Source: Chitinophagaceae bacterium (lineage in GTDB: Bacteria > Bacteroidota > Bacteroidia > Chitinophagales > Chitinophagaceae). From it: a stretch of 64,000 bases of DNA. Positions 7,170-17,116 of the stretch are shown piece after piece. The notes beneath the pieces were generated by a model. That model ran no database searches. It worked only from the letters and a program-made list of their open reading frames with translations, and was not told the DNA's origin. How positions within the stretch are numbered: position 1 is the stretch's first letter; every line of letters begins with the position of its first letter. A program made the position numbers and the translations under genes. The stretch lies in assembly GCA_947371755.1 (NCBI GenBank), contig CANBQT010000007.1, positions 1-64,000 of the forward strand, given 5' to 3'.

Positions 7170-9620
7170 ATGTCTAGACCGGTTCAGCTATTTTGGCGTA
7201 TATTTTTTGGTGGGATGGGATTTATTATTCTTTTCCTATTGATGCTTAATTGGGGCTGGATTGGTGATATGCCAGACATTGAGGACATCGAAAATCCAAC
7301 AGCTTTACAAGCTAGTCAGGTTTATGCACAGGATGGCTATTTGATGGGTAAATATTATATCGAAGACAGGATCAATGTATTTTATAAAGACATTAGTAAA
7401 CATGCTATAAATGCTTTAGTTGCCACAGAAGACAAACGTTTCTATGAACATAGCGGCATTGATGCACAGGGATTGGGAAGGGCTTTCTTTTATTTAGGAA
7501 GTCAGGGCGGAGCTAGTACCATCACCATGCAAACGGCTAAAAATTTATTTACTGAAAACTGGAGTACTAAAAATTTCCTACTAAGGAGTATTCAAAAATT
7601 AAAAGAATGCATCATTGCCATTAAGCTCGAAAGGAATTTTACCAAAGAAGAAATCCTGACACTTTATTTAAATACTGTGGCATTTGGAGACAACGTTTTT
7701 GGAATTAGAAATGGGGCTAAAACTTTTTTTCAAAAAGAACCTGATCGTTTAAATGTGGAGGAGTCTGCTGTGTTGATAGGCATGATCAATGGACCAGGAT
7801 TATACAACCCCAGACGCAATCCACGTCAGGCTTTAGAGCGAAGAAATCTGGTTTTGAACAGAATGGTTCAGCAAAATTTTTTAAACGCTGCTGAAGCGGA
7901 AGTACTCAAAAGAAAGCCCATTGAATTAAACTTCAAAAAGCTAGATGAAAGTGCTGGTCTTGGCCCCTACTTCAGAATGATATTGGGAGAGGACATGAAG
8001 AAATGGTGTAAGACGCATAAAAAAAGCAATGGCGATAACTATGATTTATATCGCGATGGGTTACGTATTTATACCACCATCAATCCAAGAATGCAGATGT
8101 ATGCAGAAGAAGCTGCAGCCATGCAAATGAGTTTTATGCAGAAACTCCTGAACGCACAAGACAATATTAAATCTGGTGCAGTTTGGAAAGACCATGAGAA
8201 CATTTTGGAATCTGCGATGAAGCAAAGCGACCGATGGCATAATATGAAAAAGGAAGGGGTTAATGATGAGGAAATAAAAGCCAGTTTCCAGCAGAAAATA
8301 CCCATGCATGTATTTGCCTGGAACAAAACCAGGGGAAAAGATACCATCATGTCTCCCTACGACTCCATTAAGTACTCACGTCAGATGATGCAGTTAGGTT
8401 TTATGGTGATGGATCCACTTACGGGTGAAATAAAAGCATGGGTTGGCGGAATTGATTTTAAAACATTTAAATACGACCATGCTAATATCAATACCAAGCG
8501 TCAGGTAGGTTCAACTATTAAACCATTACTGTATAGTCTGGCTATTGAGGAAGCAGGCTTTACACCAAATACCACAGTTGAAGATCAACAGCAAAGTTTT
8601 GGTGCTTATGGCTTGGTACCAGCAACCAGTAAAACTTGTACTGGTGCCAGTATTACGATGGCTGAGGCCCTTGCAAAATCTAGAAACTGTTCTTCCGCTT
8701 ATATCATGAAGCAACTTGATGCAACAGGAAATAATGGTGCAAAGCGTTTTGTAGAATATTTAAAGCGATGCGATTTGCAAACTAAAATTGAACCTTATCC
8801 TTCTATTGCATTAGGCTCTTGCGAAATTTCATTGTTTGAAATGATGCAGGCTTATAGTATGTTCCCCGGAAGAGGTATGAATGCAAAACCCATGTATATT
8901 ACCAGGATTGAAGATAGGAATGGTAATGTATTGGAAAGCTTTAGCCCAAAACGCAAAGAAGTGATTAGCGAAGTAACTGCCTATTCCATAGCAAAAATGA
9001 TGCAGGGAGTAGTTCAATATGGAACTGGTGCAAGTATCTGGCAATACGATCTTCCTAGTAATTTAGAATTAGCCGGTAAAACAGGAACTACCAATGATAA
9101 CAGTGATGCCTGGTTCATGGGTTATACGCCACAATTATTAGCTGGAACCTGGGTGGGCTCTGACGATCGTTTCATTCACCTGAACACTACGAGTTATTAT
9201 GGACAGGGAGCGCATGCAGCCATGCCTATCTGGGCCTATTTCTATGCAAAAGCTGCAGCGGATCCCAATTGCGGATTAGATCCTAGTCAAACTTTTGTGA
9301 AGCCTGAAAACATGAGTGAAATTAATTTTGATTATTTCAACGGTACTACTGCTCCTTTAGTGGGAGAAGGTGAAGATCAGGGTAATGGAACTAGCACAGA
9401 CTATGAAATACCCAAAGAAATCAAAGCAGAAGAAATCAGACCAGAATCAGATATCAATTTGGAAGCAACCAAAAATTCGAAACTGAAAGAATCCGATCTC
9501 AAACCACAAACATCACCTAAATCAGGAGATGGAAAAATTCCCTCCCCAACAAATAAGCCAGCTGAAAAAGGGAAAGCTATTATGCCTCCTTCTAATAAAA
9601 AACCAGGGAATGGCAGATAA
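7170..9620 (+). CDS. class A penicillin-binding protein (PBP1A type)
   Basis: Bifunctional peptidoglycan synthase of 816 residues, anchored by one N-terminal helix (about 10-30). The glycosyltransferase (GT51) domain includes EDKRFYEHSG and GGASTITMQTAKNLF. The transpeptidase domain carries all three active-site motifs: STIK (residue about 448, nucleophile Ser), SRN (in AKSRNCSSAY) and KTGTT (about 636). The last ~90 residues are a Lys/Pro/Ser-rich tail, probably disordered. It sits in the cytoplasmic membrane and acts in the periplasm to polymerise and cross-link glycan strands. It starts 72 bp after porW/sprE and may share its transcript. Confidence 0.95.
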   Translation: MSRPVQLFWRIFFGGMGFIILFLLMLNWGWIGDMPDIEDIENPTALQASQVYAQDGYLMGKYYIEDRINVFYKDISKHAINALVATEDKRFYEHSGIDAQGLGRAFFYLGSQGGASTITMQTAKNLFTENWSTKNFLLRSIQKLKECIIAIKLERNFTKEEILTLYLNTVAFGDNVFGIRNGAKTFFQKEPDRLNVEESAVLIGMINGPGLYNPRRNPRQALERRNLVLNRMVQQNFLNAAEAEVLKRKPIELNFKKLDESAGLGPYFRMILGEDMKKWCKTHKKSNGDNYDLYRDGLRIYTTINPRMQMYAEEAAAMQMSFMQKLLNAQDNIKSGAVWKDHENILESAMKQSDRWHNMKKEGVNDEEIKASFQQKIPMHVFAWNKTRGKDTIMSPYDSIKYSRQMMQLGFMVMDPLTGEIKAWVGGIDFKTFKYDHANINTKRQVGSTIKPLLYSLAIEEAGFTPNTTVEDQQQSFGAYGLVPATSKTCTGASITMAEALAKSRNCSSAYIMKQLDATGNNGAKRFVEYLKRCDLQTKIEPYPSIALGSCEISLFEMMQAYSMFPGRGMNAKPMYITRIEDRNGNVLESFSPKRKEVISEVTAYSIAKMMQGVVQYGTGASIWQYDLPSNLELAGKTGTTNDNSDAWFMGYTPQLLAGTWVGSDDRFIHLNTTSYYGQGAHAAMPIWAYFYAKAAADPNCGLDPSQTFVKPENMSEINFDYFNGTTAPLVGEGEDQGNGTSTDYEIPKEIKAEEIRPESDINLEATKNSKLKESDLKPQTSPKSGDGKIPSPTNKPAEKGKAIMPPSNKKPGNGR

Positions 9621-9623
9621 CTA

Positions 9624-10676
9624 TTAATCGATCAAAACTGATTTCACAAAATCGCTCACTAAAAAACTAATGAGTTTACCGGTACTTGCATTTTTTCTGC
9701 CGTCGCTCAAATGTGTAGCTCCCTCACAGATATGCAGATAAGCTACCTTACTTTGTGCAGTAGCATATTGAATATATTGACGAGCCTGATTAGCACTGAT
9801 ACCAACAGGTGAAGTTGCACTACTTAACACATCCTCCACAATATCAAGATCTAATTCAATACCACACCTGGTATCATCAGTAAATGATGTGGCGTGCCCT
9901 ATCGCCTGAAGAAAAGTTCTTTTTTCATGTACAAAAATATCTTCATAGGTAATACAATCTACAAATGGATTATTCACAATATCCATCCATACATTTTGAG
10001 GTAAGTAATTTTCCTGAATCCCAATGACACAGTATTTTTCTAGATATCCATCTTCCTCTGCGTAAGTAAACCCATTCCCACTATGCCTTCCTTCCATGGG
10101 TCGGAGGTCTGCATGCGCATCAAGATTGATTGCATTAATTTGGGCAATGGGCAATAACCCTGCTTTATAAAATCCCTTTGCAGAACCTTTGATGCAGGGG
10201 TAAGAATTATTATGACCGCCACCAATTACAATCGGAATTTTTTTATTCTGAGTAATGATATGTATCAATTGTTCTACCTCAGTATCAATGGTATTGACGG
10301 CATGTCTGAAAGCTTCTGATCTTTCATCAAAACTTAAAGCATTATTTTCAATTAAATGCTCCATGTCTGAAAAATCAAAATGACCCATTAGGAGTAATTC
10401 ACCCCCTTCCAAAAAATCGTTACTCTGAATATTTAAAAATGACTGCAAAAAAGGATTCCAGGCTGAATCAGCCCCTCCTATTCCGTGGTTCGCTTTGATA
10501 CCAATATCTTCTGGTATACCAATCAATACAAATCCCGCTTTAGACTCTTGCAAAGAAAGTTCTATATTGTTACTATCAGCAAGTACATGTATTCTCTCTC
10601 CTAACTTAGTCTCATATCTACGGATCTTAGTGATTGAAAGAATATCTTCTTTGGTATAAAATTTGAAATGTTTCAT
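9624..10676 (-). CDS. hutG: formimidoylglutamase-like ureohydrolase (HutG)
   Basis: Arginase/agmatinase-fold enzyme of 350 residues. The dinuclear Mn ligands are visible in three motifs: GGGHNN (His), NLDAHADLR (Asp-His-Asp) and ELDLDIVED (Asp, Asp). It lies directly after hutI in the same direction, so hydrolysis of N-formimidoyl-L-glutamate to glutamate and formamide is the best functional call. Agmatinase or arginase cannot be excluded from motifs alone. GGGHNN differs from the usual GGDHS of arginases but fits what I recall of HutG-like proteins. Its 3' end is 3 bp from the convergent PBP gene. Confidence 0.8.
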   Translation of the reverse strand: MKHFKFYTKEDILSITKIRRYETKLGERIHVLADSNNIELSLQESKAGFVLIGIPEDIGIKANHGIGGADSAWNPFLQSFLNIQSNDFLEGGELLLMGHFDFSDMEHLIENNALSFDERSEAFRHAVNTIDTEVEQLIHIITQNKKIPIVIGGGHNNSYPCIKGSAKGFYKAGLLPIAQINAINLDAHADLRPMEGRHSGNGFTYAEEDGYLEKYCVIGIQENYLPQNVWMDIVNNPFVDCITYEDIFVHEKRTFLQAIGHATSFTDDTRCGIELDLDIVEDVLSSATSPVGISANQARQYIQYATAQSKVAYLHICEGATHLSDGRKNASTGKLISFLVSDFVKSVLID

Positions 10677-10742
10677 AATTCAGATTTGAAAATTCATGCT
10701 TATGGTAATTTAACCAATTAGCTTGACAGAGAAAAATATCAA

Positions 10743-11984
10743 TTATTGAAATGCACCATTGATCATTACCTTGTCTATTAAATTGGAGCCAAATGAATAT
10801 GGGATATATGCTAAAGAGGAAACAGGTTTAGTAAATATCAAATTGGCCAATTTCCCTTTCATAATAGATCCTAATTTTGTTTCCAATCCCATTGCATAAG
10901 CTGCATTGATCGTAGCAGCATTAATAGCTTCTTCAGGTAACATTTTAAGCTGAATACAACTCATTGAAACAACTGTATTCATATTACCACTTGGACTAGA
11001 TCCGGGATTGTAGTCAGATGCAATAGCTATTGCACAACCCGCATTAATCAATTCCCTAGCAGGTTGGTAAGGCATTCTAAGAAAATACGCAGCGGTTGGC
11101 AATAATGTACCAATAGTATTAGAGGCCGCTAAAGATTTTATCGCTTTGTGATCCATACTTTCCAGGTGATCTACTGAAAGTGCACCTAATTCAATCCCAG
11201 CTTCTACCCCACCCGAAATACTGAGTTGATTGGCATGTATCTTAGGAACTAGCCCAATTGCCTTTCCTGCTTGACAGATTTCTAATGTTTCAGCCACACT
11301 AAAAAAACCTTCTTCACAAAAGACATCAATATAATCCGCTAGATTATCCTGCGCTATGATGGGTAACATTTCATGTTTGATAAGGTCGATATAACCCTGA
11401 TGGTTGTTTTTATAAGCCATAGGATAGGTATGAGCCCCTAAAAAACTAGCTTTAATTGGTATGGGTGAATCACGTTGCAATTGTTTGATTACCCTGAGCA
11501 TTTTCAATTCACCTTCCACAGTTAGTCCATATCCGGATTTTATTTCAATAGCTCCCGTACCAAGCCTAATCAATTCCTGTAATCTTATCCATGCTGACTC
11601 ATATAAAACTTCTTCGGAGGTATTGTTTAGTGTATAAGCAGAATGTAAGATACCACCACCTTTTGCAGCTATTTCAGCATAAGTCAACCCATTAATTTTA
11701 TCTACAAATTCAGATTCTCGACTGGCAGCGAAAACCAGATGAGTATGGCTATCAATCCAGCTTGGCAAAACACTTGCACCTTTTGCATCATAACAGGGTA
11801 TATGATCATCGATATAGTTAGAAGGAAGTTGATCCATGGAACCATAATCACTTATCAGGTCGTCCTCAATCACTAAAAATGCATTTACAATTAAGGGCAA
11901 ATCAGCCAATAGCTCCCCCCTTAACAAAACATTTTCCATTCGAACATTAATGAGTTGATGAATGTTTATAATAAGCAGTTTCAT
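10743..11984 (-). CDS. hutI: imidazolonepropionase (HutI)
   Basis: Amidohydrolase-family enzyme of 413 residues (normal size) that hydrolyses 4-imidazolone-5-propanoate to N-formimidoyl-glutamate, the third step of histidine breakdown. The metal site shows as the HTH of DSHTHLVFAASRE, and KGGGILHSA is a HutI signature. KIHANQLS, VDHLESM and SDYNPGSSPSGNM supply the later metal and substrate residues. It is the first gene of a minus-strand hutI-hutG pair (66 bp apart). The hutH and hutU steps are not in this window. Confidence 0.92.
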   Translation of the reverse strand: MKLLIINIHQLINVRMENVLLRGELLADLPLIVNAFLVIEDDLISDYGSMDQLPSNYIDDHIPCYDAKGASVLPSWIDSHTHLVFAASRESEFVDKINGLTYAEIAAKGGGILHSAYTLNNTSEEVLYESAWIRLQELIRLGTGAIEIKSGYGLTVEGELKMLRVIKQLQRDSPIPIKASFLGAHTYPMAYKNNHQGYIDLIKHEMLPIIAQDNLADYIDVFCEEGFFSVAETLEICQAGKAIGLVPKIHANQLSISGGVEAGIELGALSVDHLESMDHKAIKSLAASNTIGTLLPTAAYFLRMPYQPARELINAGCAIAIASDYNPGSSPSGNMNTVVSMSCIQLKMLPEEAINAATINAAYAMGLETKLGSIMKGKLANLIFTKPVSSLAYIPYSFGSNLIDKVMINGAFQ

Positions 11985-12068
11985 ACTACAAATTAAACAG
12001 AAAGAATGGAATCGCCATTAATTTGAGGGGTACATTCATTATCAATTATAAAGCTTGTATTTTCAAAT

Positions 12069-12824
12069 ATGATTACGACCCTAACAATTGTACGATACCC
12101 TAAATGGTTTGCCTGGGCAGGAATCTTGTCGATGGCTATTTTAAGATTACCTCTTTGGACGAATAGGCATATTGGTTTTTGGAAATTAATGGGGTCTGGA
12201 AAAAATGGAAGTTTTGATAAAACACCTGATTTAAGTCAATGGGCTTTAATAGCCATTCATCCAACGCAAGACTTATCATTTCTTGATACTCCAATGGAGA
12301 AAAAAGAACATCAAACTATCTTGTTACAGTTATATGGACCAATGATCACAAAATGGTGGAATTTCTGGAAATGTGAAATTTGGACTGTAATCCTACGTCC
12401 TATTGAAGGGCATGGATTATGGGATGGGCAAGCAGTATTTGGAAAACTTGCAAAGAATACAGATTACGAAGGAAACATTGCTGTACTGACGAGAGCAACC
12501 ATTAGATTAAAAAAATTGAACAGCTTTTGGTCGAATGTTGCTCCTGTAGCCAATACTATGCATCATTTAGAAGGTTTTATGGGTTCCTTTGGGATTGGCG
12601 AGATCCCATGGATAAAGCAGGCTACTTTTAGCATGTGGGAATCAAAATCAGCTATGCGCAATTTTGCATATAAAATGCAAGAGCATGCCACTGTAATTCA
12701 AAAAACAAAAAAAGAAGATTGGTATAGCGAAGAAATGTTTGTTCGATTTATTCCAATAGCCAGTTTTGGAACAGTTAGGGACATTGACCCATTAAAAAGA
12801 AAACCCTATCTTGCAAATAATTAA
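12069..12824 (+). CDS. spheroidene monooxygenase (CrtA)-like protein
   Basis: A 251-residue protein resembling the CrtA family of haem-dependent carotenoid 2-monooxygenases. The features I recognise are the early RYPKWFAWAG segment, the FWKLMGSGKNGSF motif, and two repeated regions describing a ferredoxin-like/dimeric alpha-beta fold (WALIAIHP; IAVLTRATIR). Cytosolic, with no signal peptide. No other carotenoid gene is near, so the substrate is open: a keto-carotenoid step or another haem oxygenase role are both possible. It is divergent from hutI, with 84 bp between starts. Confidence 0.6.
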   Translation: MITTLTIVRYPKWFAWAGILSMAILRLPLWTNRHIGFWKLMGSGKNGSFDKTPDLSQWALIAIHPTQDLSFLDTPMEKKEHQTILLQLYGPMITKWWNFWKCEIWTVILRPIEGHGLWDGQAVFGKLAKNTDYEGNIAVLTRATIRLKKLNSFWSNVAPVANTMHHLEGFMGSFGIGEIPWIKQATFSMWESKSAMRNFAYKMQEHATVIQKTKKEDWYSEEMFVRFIPIASFGTVRDIDPLKRKPYLANN

Positions 12825-12967
12825 TGAACCACTGCACAACAATATCATTTCTTACTGCCCATTTTGCATGGATGTACAGGGGTTTGAATTCAATGCCCGA
12901 CCACTAGCTAAGCGCTTAGGATATTTTTATTTACGAACATTATTATTTATTAATCAATACTTATTGT

Positions 12968-14404
12968 ATGGATCAACAATTGTCTGTAACCTCAGAAGTT
13001 GGTACGTTAAAACGTTTATTAGTTCATAGCCCAGATAGTGGATTGGGCAAGGTAGTTCCTTCAAAAGCACAGGATTGGCTTTTTGAAGATATTGTACACT
13101 TAGATACTATTCGGAAAAATGAATACGACTACTATACTAAGATTCTTCTTTATTTTTTAGACCCTGAAAAAATTAAGGGAAAACTTGCACAAGTAGATGC
13201 CCAGGAAGCTAACCGTAATTTTTATAAACCCGATCACAAAGACTTTTTTGCATCCGATAAAGTAATAGAACTACAATGGTTATTAGCACAAGTGCTGGAA
13301 AACAATGATATCAAAATAAAATTAGTGGCTTCTGTATGTGCTATAGAAGCCTGTACTTATGAAACTCAGAAAAAGCTTTTAAATTATAGTGCAACAGAAT
13401 TAGCAAAAACATTTGTTTCTGGTACTTCCAGCGATAAACAATTATTATTTGCACCCATTCCTAATTTTATTTTTACAAGAGACATTGGAATTACAATCAA
13501 TGATCATGTGCTTTTGAATAAACCTGCAAAAAAAGCCAGAACCAGGGAAGCACTTTTAGCAAAATATATATTCTTTAATCATCCTCTATTTTCAAATTAT
13601 AAACATCATATTATTGAGTTATCCGATTCACATCATAGTTTCCTGATGCCTAAAGAAGACGATGACAGGAAAATCACTCTGGAAGGTGGTGATATTATGG
13701 TTGTAAGCAGTAATCATTTATTGGTAGGTGTTAGCGAAAGAACTTCCTCAGAAGCTGCAGTGCAAATCACAAATATTTTATTTGAAAAAAATATTGTAGA
13801 TAAAGTAACGGTTGTAAAGATCCCTAAGAAAAGAGATTATATGCATATTGATACTGTTTTTACTCAAGTGAAAAGAGATGTATGGGTTATGCTGGGAAAT
13901 TTCTCCAGAAAAGCAGTAAAGCATGAAGACGAAAATGCCATTGAAAGAATCTTAGAAATTAAAAAAGAGGAAAAAATCAAGATCCTACAATTTCATAGAA
14001 AATCACCAGAAAACCCCATTTACTTCGATAGTCTTGAAGACCTATTGGTAGACATTAGTAAAAATGACCTTCATTGTGAAGGAGACGTTCGTTTTATTTT
14101 TTCTGGAAATAATGAATTCCCTTATAATGCAAGGGAACAGTGGACAGACTCTTGTAATTTACTAGCATTGAAAGAAGGAGTGGTTTTAGGTTATGATAGA
14201 AACGATAAAACCACTGAAGCTTTTAAACAAGCTGGATTTAGTGTTATACATGCAAAGGAACTCATTCAAGAACTCGAGGCAGGAACCATTACTGTAGATG
14301 AAATGAAAGACTGTTTAATATTGATGCCATCTGCAGAACTTTCAAGAGCTAGAGGAGGTTTTCATTGCATGAGTATGCCCATTTTAAGAACCCCCTTAAT
14401 ATAA
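12968..14404 (+). CDS. arginine deiminase family protein
   Basis: Guanidino-group-modifying enzyme of 478 residues, longer than the ~410 of classical arginine deiminases. The catalytic set is visible: the FTRD motif (NFIFTRDIGI), LEGGD, MHIDTVF with the catalytic His, and the nucleophilic Cys in RGGFHCMSMPILR near the C-terminus. It should convert arginine to citrulline and ammonia. The next gene starts 4 bp downstream and is a CtlX-type citrulline hydrolase, which supports this. Other amidinotransferase-fold activities remain possible. Cytosolic. Confidence 0.82.
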   Translation: MDQQLSVTSEVGTLKRLLVHSPDSGLGKVVPSKAQDWLFEDIVHLDTIRKNEYDYYTKILLYFLDPEKIKGKLAQVDAQEANRNFYKPDHKDFFASDKVIELQWLLAQVLENNDIKIKLVASVCAIEACTYETQKKLLNYSATELAKTFVSGTSSDKQLLFAPIPNFIFTRDIGITINDHVLLNKPAKKARTREALLAKYIFFNHPLFSNYKHHIIELSDSHHSFLMPKEDDDRKITLEGGDIMVVSSNHLLVGVSERTSSEAAVQITNILFEKNIVDKVTVVKIPKKRDYMHIDTVFTQVKRDVWVMLGNFSRKAVKHEDENAIERILEIKKEEKIKILQFHRKSPENPIYFDSLEDLLVDISKNDLHCEGDVRFIFSGNNEFPYNAREQWTDSCNLLALKEGVVLGYDRNDKTTEAFKQAGFSVIHAKELIQELEAGTITVDEMKDCLILMPSAELSRARGGFHCMSMPILRTPLI

Positions 14405-14408
14405 TTGT

Positions 14409-15320
14409 ATGCAAACGACCTCTCATATTTTAATGATTCGTCCTCACCATTTTGATTTTAATAATGAAACAGCTGTCAATAATAGTTTTCAAATTAATTC
14501 TGGTGACAGATCGGTTCCTGAAAAAGCCCTGATTGAATTTGATCAATTAGTAACCACTTTACAATCCTACGATATTGATGTGACAGTTGTTCAGGATACT
14601 GCTGAACCCTACACACCTGATTCGATATTCCCAAACAACTGGATTTCGTTCCATTCAGATGGAACAATTTGTCTATATCCAATGTTTGCAGAAAATAGAA
14701 GAAGAGAAAGAAAACCAACGGTTCTATTGCAAATAGCATCAAAATTTGAATTAACCAATAAGGTTGATTTTACTGAGCAGGAAGAAAGAAAAAGATTTCT
14801 TGAAGGTACAGGTAGTATGGTCTTAGACAGAGCACATAAAATTGCCTATGCCTGTCTTTCTATTAGAACAGATGAAAATGTTTTACAACAGTTTTGTGAT
14901 GAAATGGGATACTCCCCTATTGTATTTGAAGCCGTTGATGAAAAAGGATACCCGATTTACCATACAAATGTGATGATGTGTGTAGCGGATCAATTTGCAG
15001 TAATCTGTCTTGAAAGTATTCGAAATGAAGATGAGAAAGAAAAAGTGCTACAATCATTACTTGGTTCAGGTAAAACCATTATTCCTATTTCTTATGAACA
15101 GATGAATCATTTTGCGGGAAATATGTTGCAGGTTGAAAATGAAATGGGCACTAAATATTTGGTAATGTCGTCTCAGGCATTTAAAAGCTTGTCAAACGAT
15201 CAAATCCTTCAAATTAATCACTTCAATAAAATTATTCATTCAGATATTAGCACCATCGAAACAAATGGAGGTGGAAGTGCGCGGTGTATGATTGCTGAAG
15301 TTTTTCTACCCTTAAAATAA
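14409..15320 (+). CDS. ctlX: CtlX-type citrulline hydrolase
   Basis: A 303-residue amidinotransferase-fold protein resembling the citrulline ureidase CtlX described in Francisella. The motifs in order are RPHHFDFN at the start, DSIFPNNWISFH (substrate pocket), FLEGTGSMVLDR, YHTNVMM with the catalytic His, FAGNMLQV, and the Cys nucleophile in NGGGSARCMIAEVF at the C-terminus. It would release ornithine from citrulline. The 4-bp spacing from the arginine deiminase homologue suggests co-translation and a two-enzyme arginine-to-ornithine route without a carbamoyltransferase (inference). Confidence 0.8.
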   Translation: MQTTSHILMIRPHHFDFNNETAVNNSFQINSGDRSVPEKALIEFDQLVTTLQSYDIDVTVVQDTAEPYTPDSIFPNNWISFHSDGTICLYPMFAENRRRERKPTVLLQIASKFELTNKVDFTEQEERKRFLEGTGSMVLDRAHKIAYACLSIRTDENVLQQFCDEMGYSPIVFEAVDEKGYPIYHTNVMMCVADQFAVICLESIRNEDEKEKVLQSLLGSGKTIIPISYEQMNHFAGNMLQVENEMGTKYLVMSSQAFKSLSNDQILQINHFNKIIHSDISTIETNGGGSARCMIAEVFLPLK

Positions 15321-15331
15321 AAAATCAAGAC

Positions 15332-16114
15332 CTAGACAGTTGCCATCTCTTTTTTATTCAATAACTCATGTATTTGTTTTTCACGATAACGGAGGGATTG
15401 ATTTAGTTTATCATTTGCAACAGTAAAGGACATTTGTAATTCTACGTCTGGTGACAAGAATATTTTTTTCTGCATTAAGGTTTCTTTGATCACTTGTGTA
15501 TCATGCCAGTAGCCAATACTCTCTTGTAATTTATGATAATAAGATATATCGGTATCTTGTTTTTGCTCTACCCAATTAATGGCATACATCCATTGTTTTA
15601 TTATTTTCCTAAGTTCGTGCCATTCATTCAATGGACAGTTCTTACGAATTAATTGATCCATTTGAAGGGATAGATCTGTTGCATAATGATCTGCTAATAT
15701 TTCATTGGTGGCAAGCACATAATCGCTTACCTGATCGTTCAAATCCTTTAAATCCTGTTTAAAAGAATGATTTTGATGATGAAATTTAGTAATCAGACTT
15801 TCTAAAATTTCTTTGGGAAATATTTGTTCCATAAATATCTCCAGATCGTGTTTTTGAAACCATTGCAATAGCAATTGGTATTCTCTGATTTCTCCCGCTT
15901 TCTGAAAAATATTATTTAATTGCCGGGATACTTTTTTTAGCTTTTGTTTTGGGTAAATGGTTTTTAAAAATTTCAATATGGATCTCAACTTTTTGATTTC
16001 TACCCTAAAATCGTGCAATGAGTTTTCAGAAGAATTTAAGTCAAACTCTAACAGATGATTAAAAACCTGTTTAATCCTTTGGTGATAATATTGTGCAAAT
16101 GTTGAACCAGACAT
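15332..16114 (-). CDS. CHAD domain protein
   Basis: All-helical CHAD domain protein of about 260 residues. The hallmark is LHDFRVEIKKLRSILKFL near residues 35-50 (conserved His and basic residues), with a second cluster around LNEWHELRKIIKQWMYAI. CHAD domains bind polyphosphate or phosphorylated ligands and are often fused to or near CYTH domains; none is adjacent here. I chose the ATG at 16114 over the upstream one at 16159 because the extra 15 residues are Cys-rich and unlike the family. Confidence 0.78.
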   Translation of the reverse strand: MSGSTFAQYYHQRIKQVFNHLLEFDLNSSENSLHDFRVEIKKLRSILKFLKTIYPKQKLKKVSRQLNNIFQKAGEIREYQLLLQWFQKHDLEIFMEQIFPKEILESLITKFHHQNHSFKQDLKDLNDQVSDYVLATNEILADHYATDLSLQMDQLIRKNCPLNEWHELRKIIKQWMYAINWVEQKQDTDISYYHKLQESIGYWHDTQVIKETLMQKKIFLSPDVELQMSFTVANDKLNQSLRYREKQIHELLNKKEMATV

Positions 16115-16191
16115 CTTACAACTTTGAGTTAAGCACACTAAAGGTCCAAATAAAAACAAGCATTCACGCTAATGCTAATGTGAAACTTTCA

Positions 16192-17079
16192 TTAAGGTTT
16201 TATTCCAAAACTCAATTTCACAGCTTGTTCAAATGTATGTGGTTGATAGCCTAATATATTTCGGGCATTTTCAATCAATAAACCTGAATGCTTAGCCCTT
16301 ATTACAATTTCAGGAAACTGTTCAGCAGTTACAGGTTCAATTAAATTCTCGTTTAATCCATTTACCCTTGCCACTATCAAAGCCATTTCATAGGGTGATA
16401 AGATCTCGGATCCGGCAAAATGGAAAGTTTCATCGGTTTTTACCCTAAGTAATAAATCTATCCCCTCGCAAATATCCCCTACAAAAGTTGGGGTACGCTT
16501 TTGATCAGTAACTACTTTAATAATTTGATTTGCCTGCAGATTTTGCTGCACCCATTGAATAAAACTCGGCCTAAGTCCTTCCCATTGAGGCCCATAAATA
16601 AAAACGGGGCGAACGATATTATAATTTAGGCCAGATGCTTTCACCAAATTTTCTGCCATCCATTTTGATTTACCATAAAAGTTCAAAGGGGATGGTTCAG
16701 ACAATTCCGAATGTGGGCCACCCTCACCAAATACAAAATCAGTGGAAACAAAGATAAATCTGGCCGAAACCAACTTAGCTGCTTCTAAAAGATAGGCTGT
16801 GGTGGTAACATTGTTTAAAAGGCAACGCTCAGGATTATGATGACACTCATCGGGCTTGCTCATTGCAGCATTATGAATAATCACATCAGGGTTTTCAGCA
16901 ACAACTAATGCCAAAACCGACTCCCTTTCTGTTAATTCAAGCCTGAAATAGGGAATTTCATGATTAGGGATTTTATTTTCACCCCTGGAAATAGCAGAAA
17001 CATCATATTTATTTTTATATAAATATATACTTAGATGTTGCCCTAAAAAACCATTTGTACCCGTAATAAATACCTTCAT
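16192..17079 (-). CDS. RmlD-like NAD(P)-dependent sugar reductase
   Basis: Extended short-chain dehydrogenase of 295 residues resembling dTDP-4-dehydrorhamnose reductase (RmlD). It has the Rossmann motif TGTNGFLGQ at the N-terminus, HNAAMSKPDEC, the catalytic Ser/Thr in VSTDFVFGEGG and YGKSK (YxxxK). The usual rml neighbours are missing, so the true substrate is uncertain and another nucleotide-sugar or SAM-synthase-beta-like role is possible. Cytosolic, minus strand, separated from pfkA by a divergent promoter region. Confidence 0.75.
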   Translation of the reverse strand: MKVFITGTNGFLGQHLSIYLYKNKYDVSAISRGENKIPNHEIPYFRLELTERESVLALVVAENPDVIIHNAAMSKPDECHHNPERCLLNNVTTTAYLLEAAKLVSARFIFVSTDFVFGEGGPHSELSEPSPLNFYGKSKWMAENLVKASGLNYNIVRPVFIYGPQWEGLRPSFIQWVQQNLQANQIIKVVTDQKRTPTFVGDICEGIDLLLRVKTDETFHFAGSEILSPYEMALIVARVNGLNENLIEPVTAEQFPEIVIRAKHSGLLIENARNILGYQPHTFEQAVKLSFGIKP

Positions 17080-17116
17080 TTTGCTAATTTACTAAAGGAT
17101 GTGGACAGATAAGCAC

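Noticed and set aside
12811..13029. 72-codon frame bridging the CrtA-like and deiminase genes
   Set aside because: It overlaps the ends of both well-supported genes and shows no family features.
15332..16159. Longer start of the CHAD protein
   Set aside because: The additional 15 residues are hydrophobic and Cys-containing without forming a credible signal peptide. The internal Met fits the domain start better.
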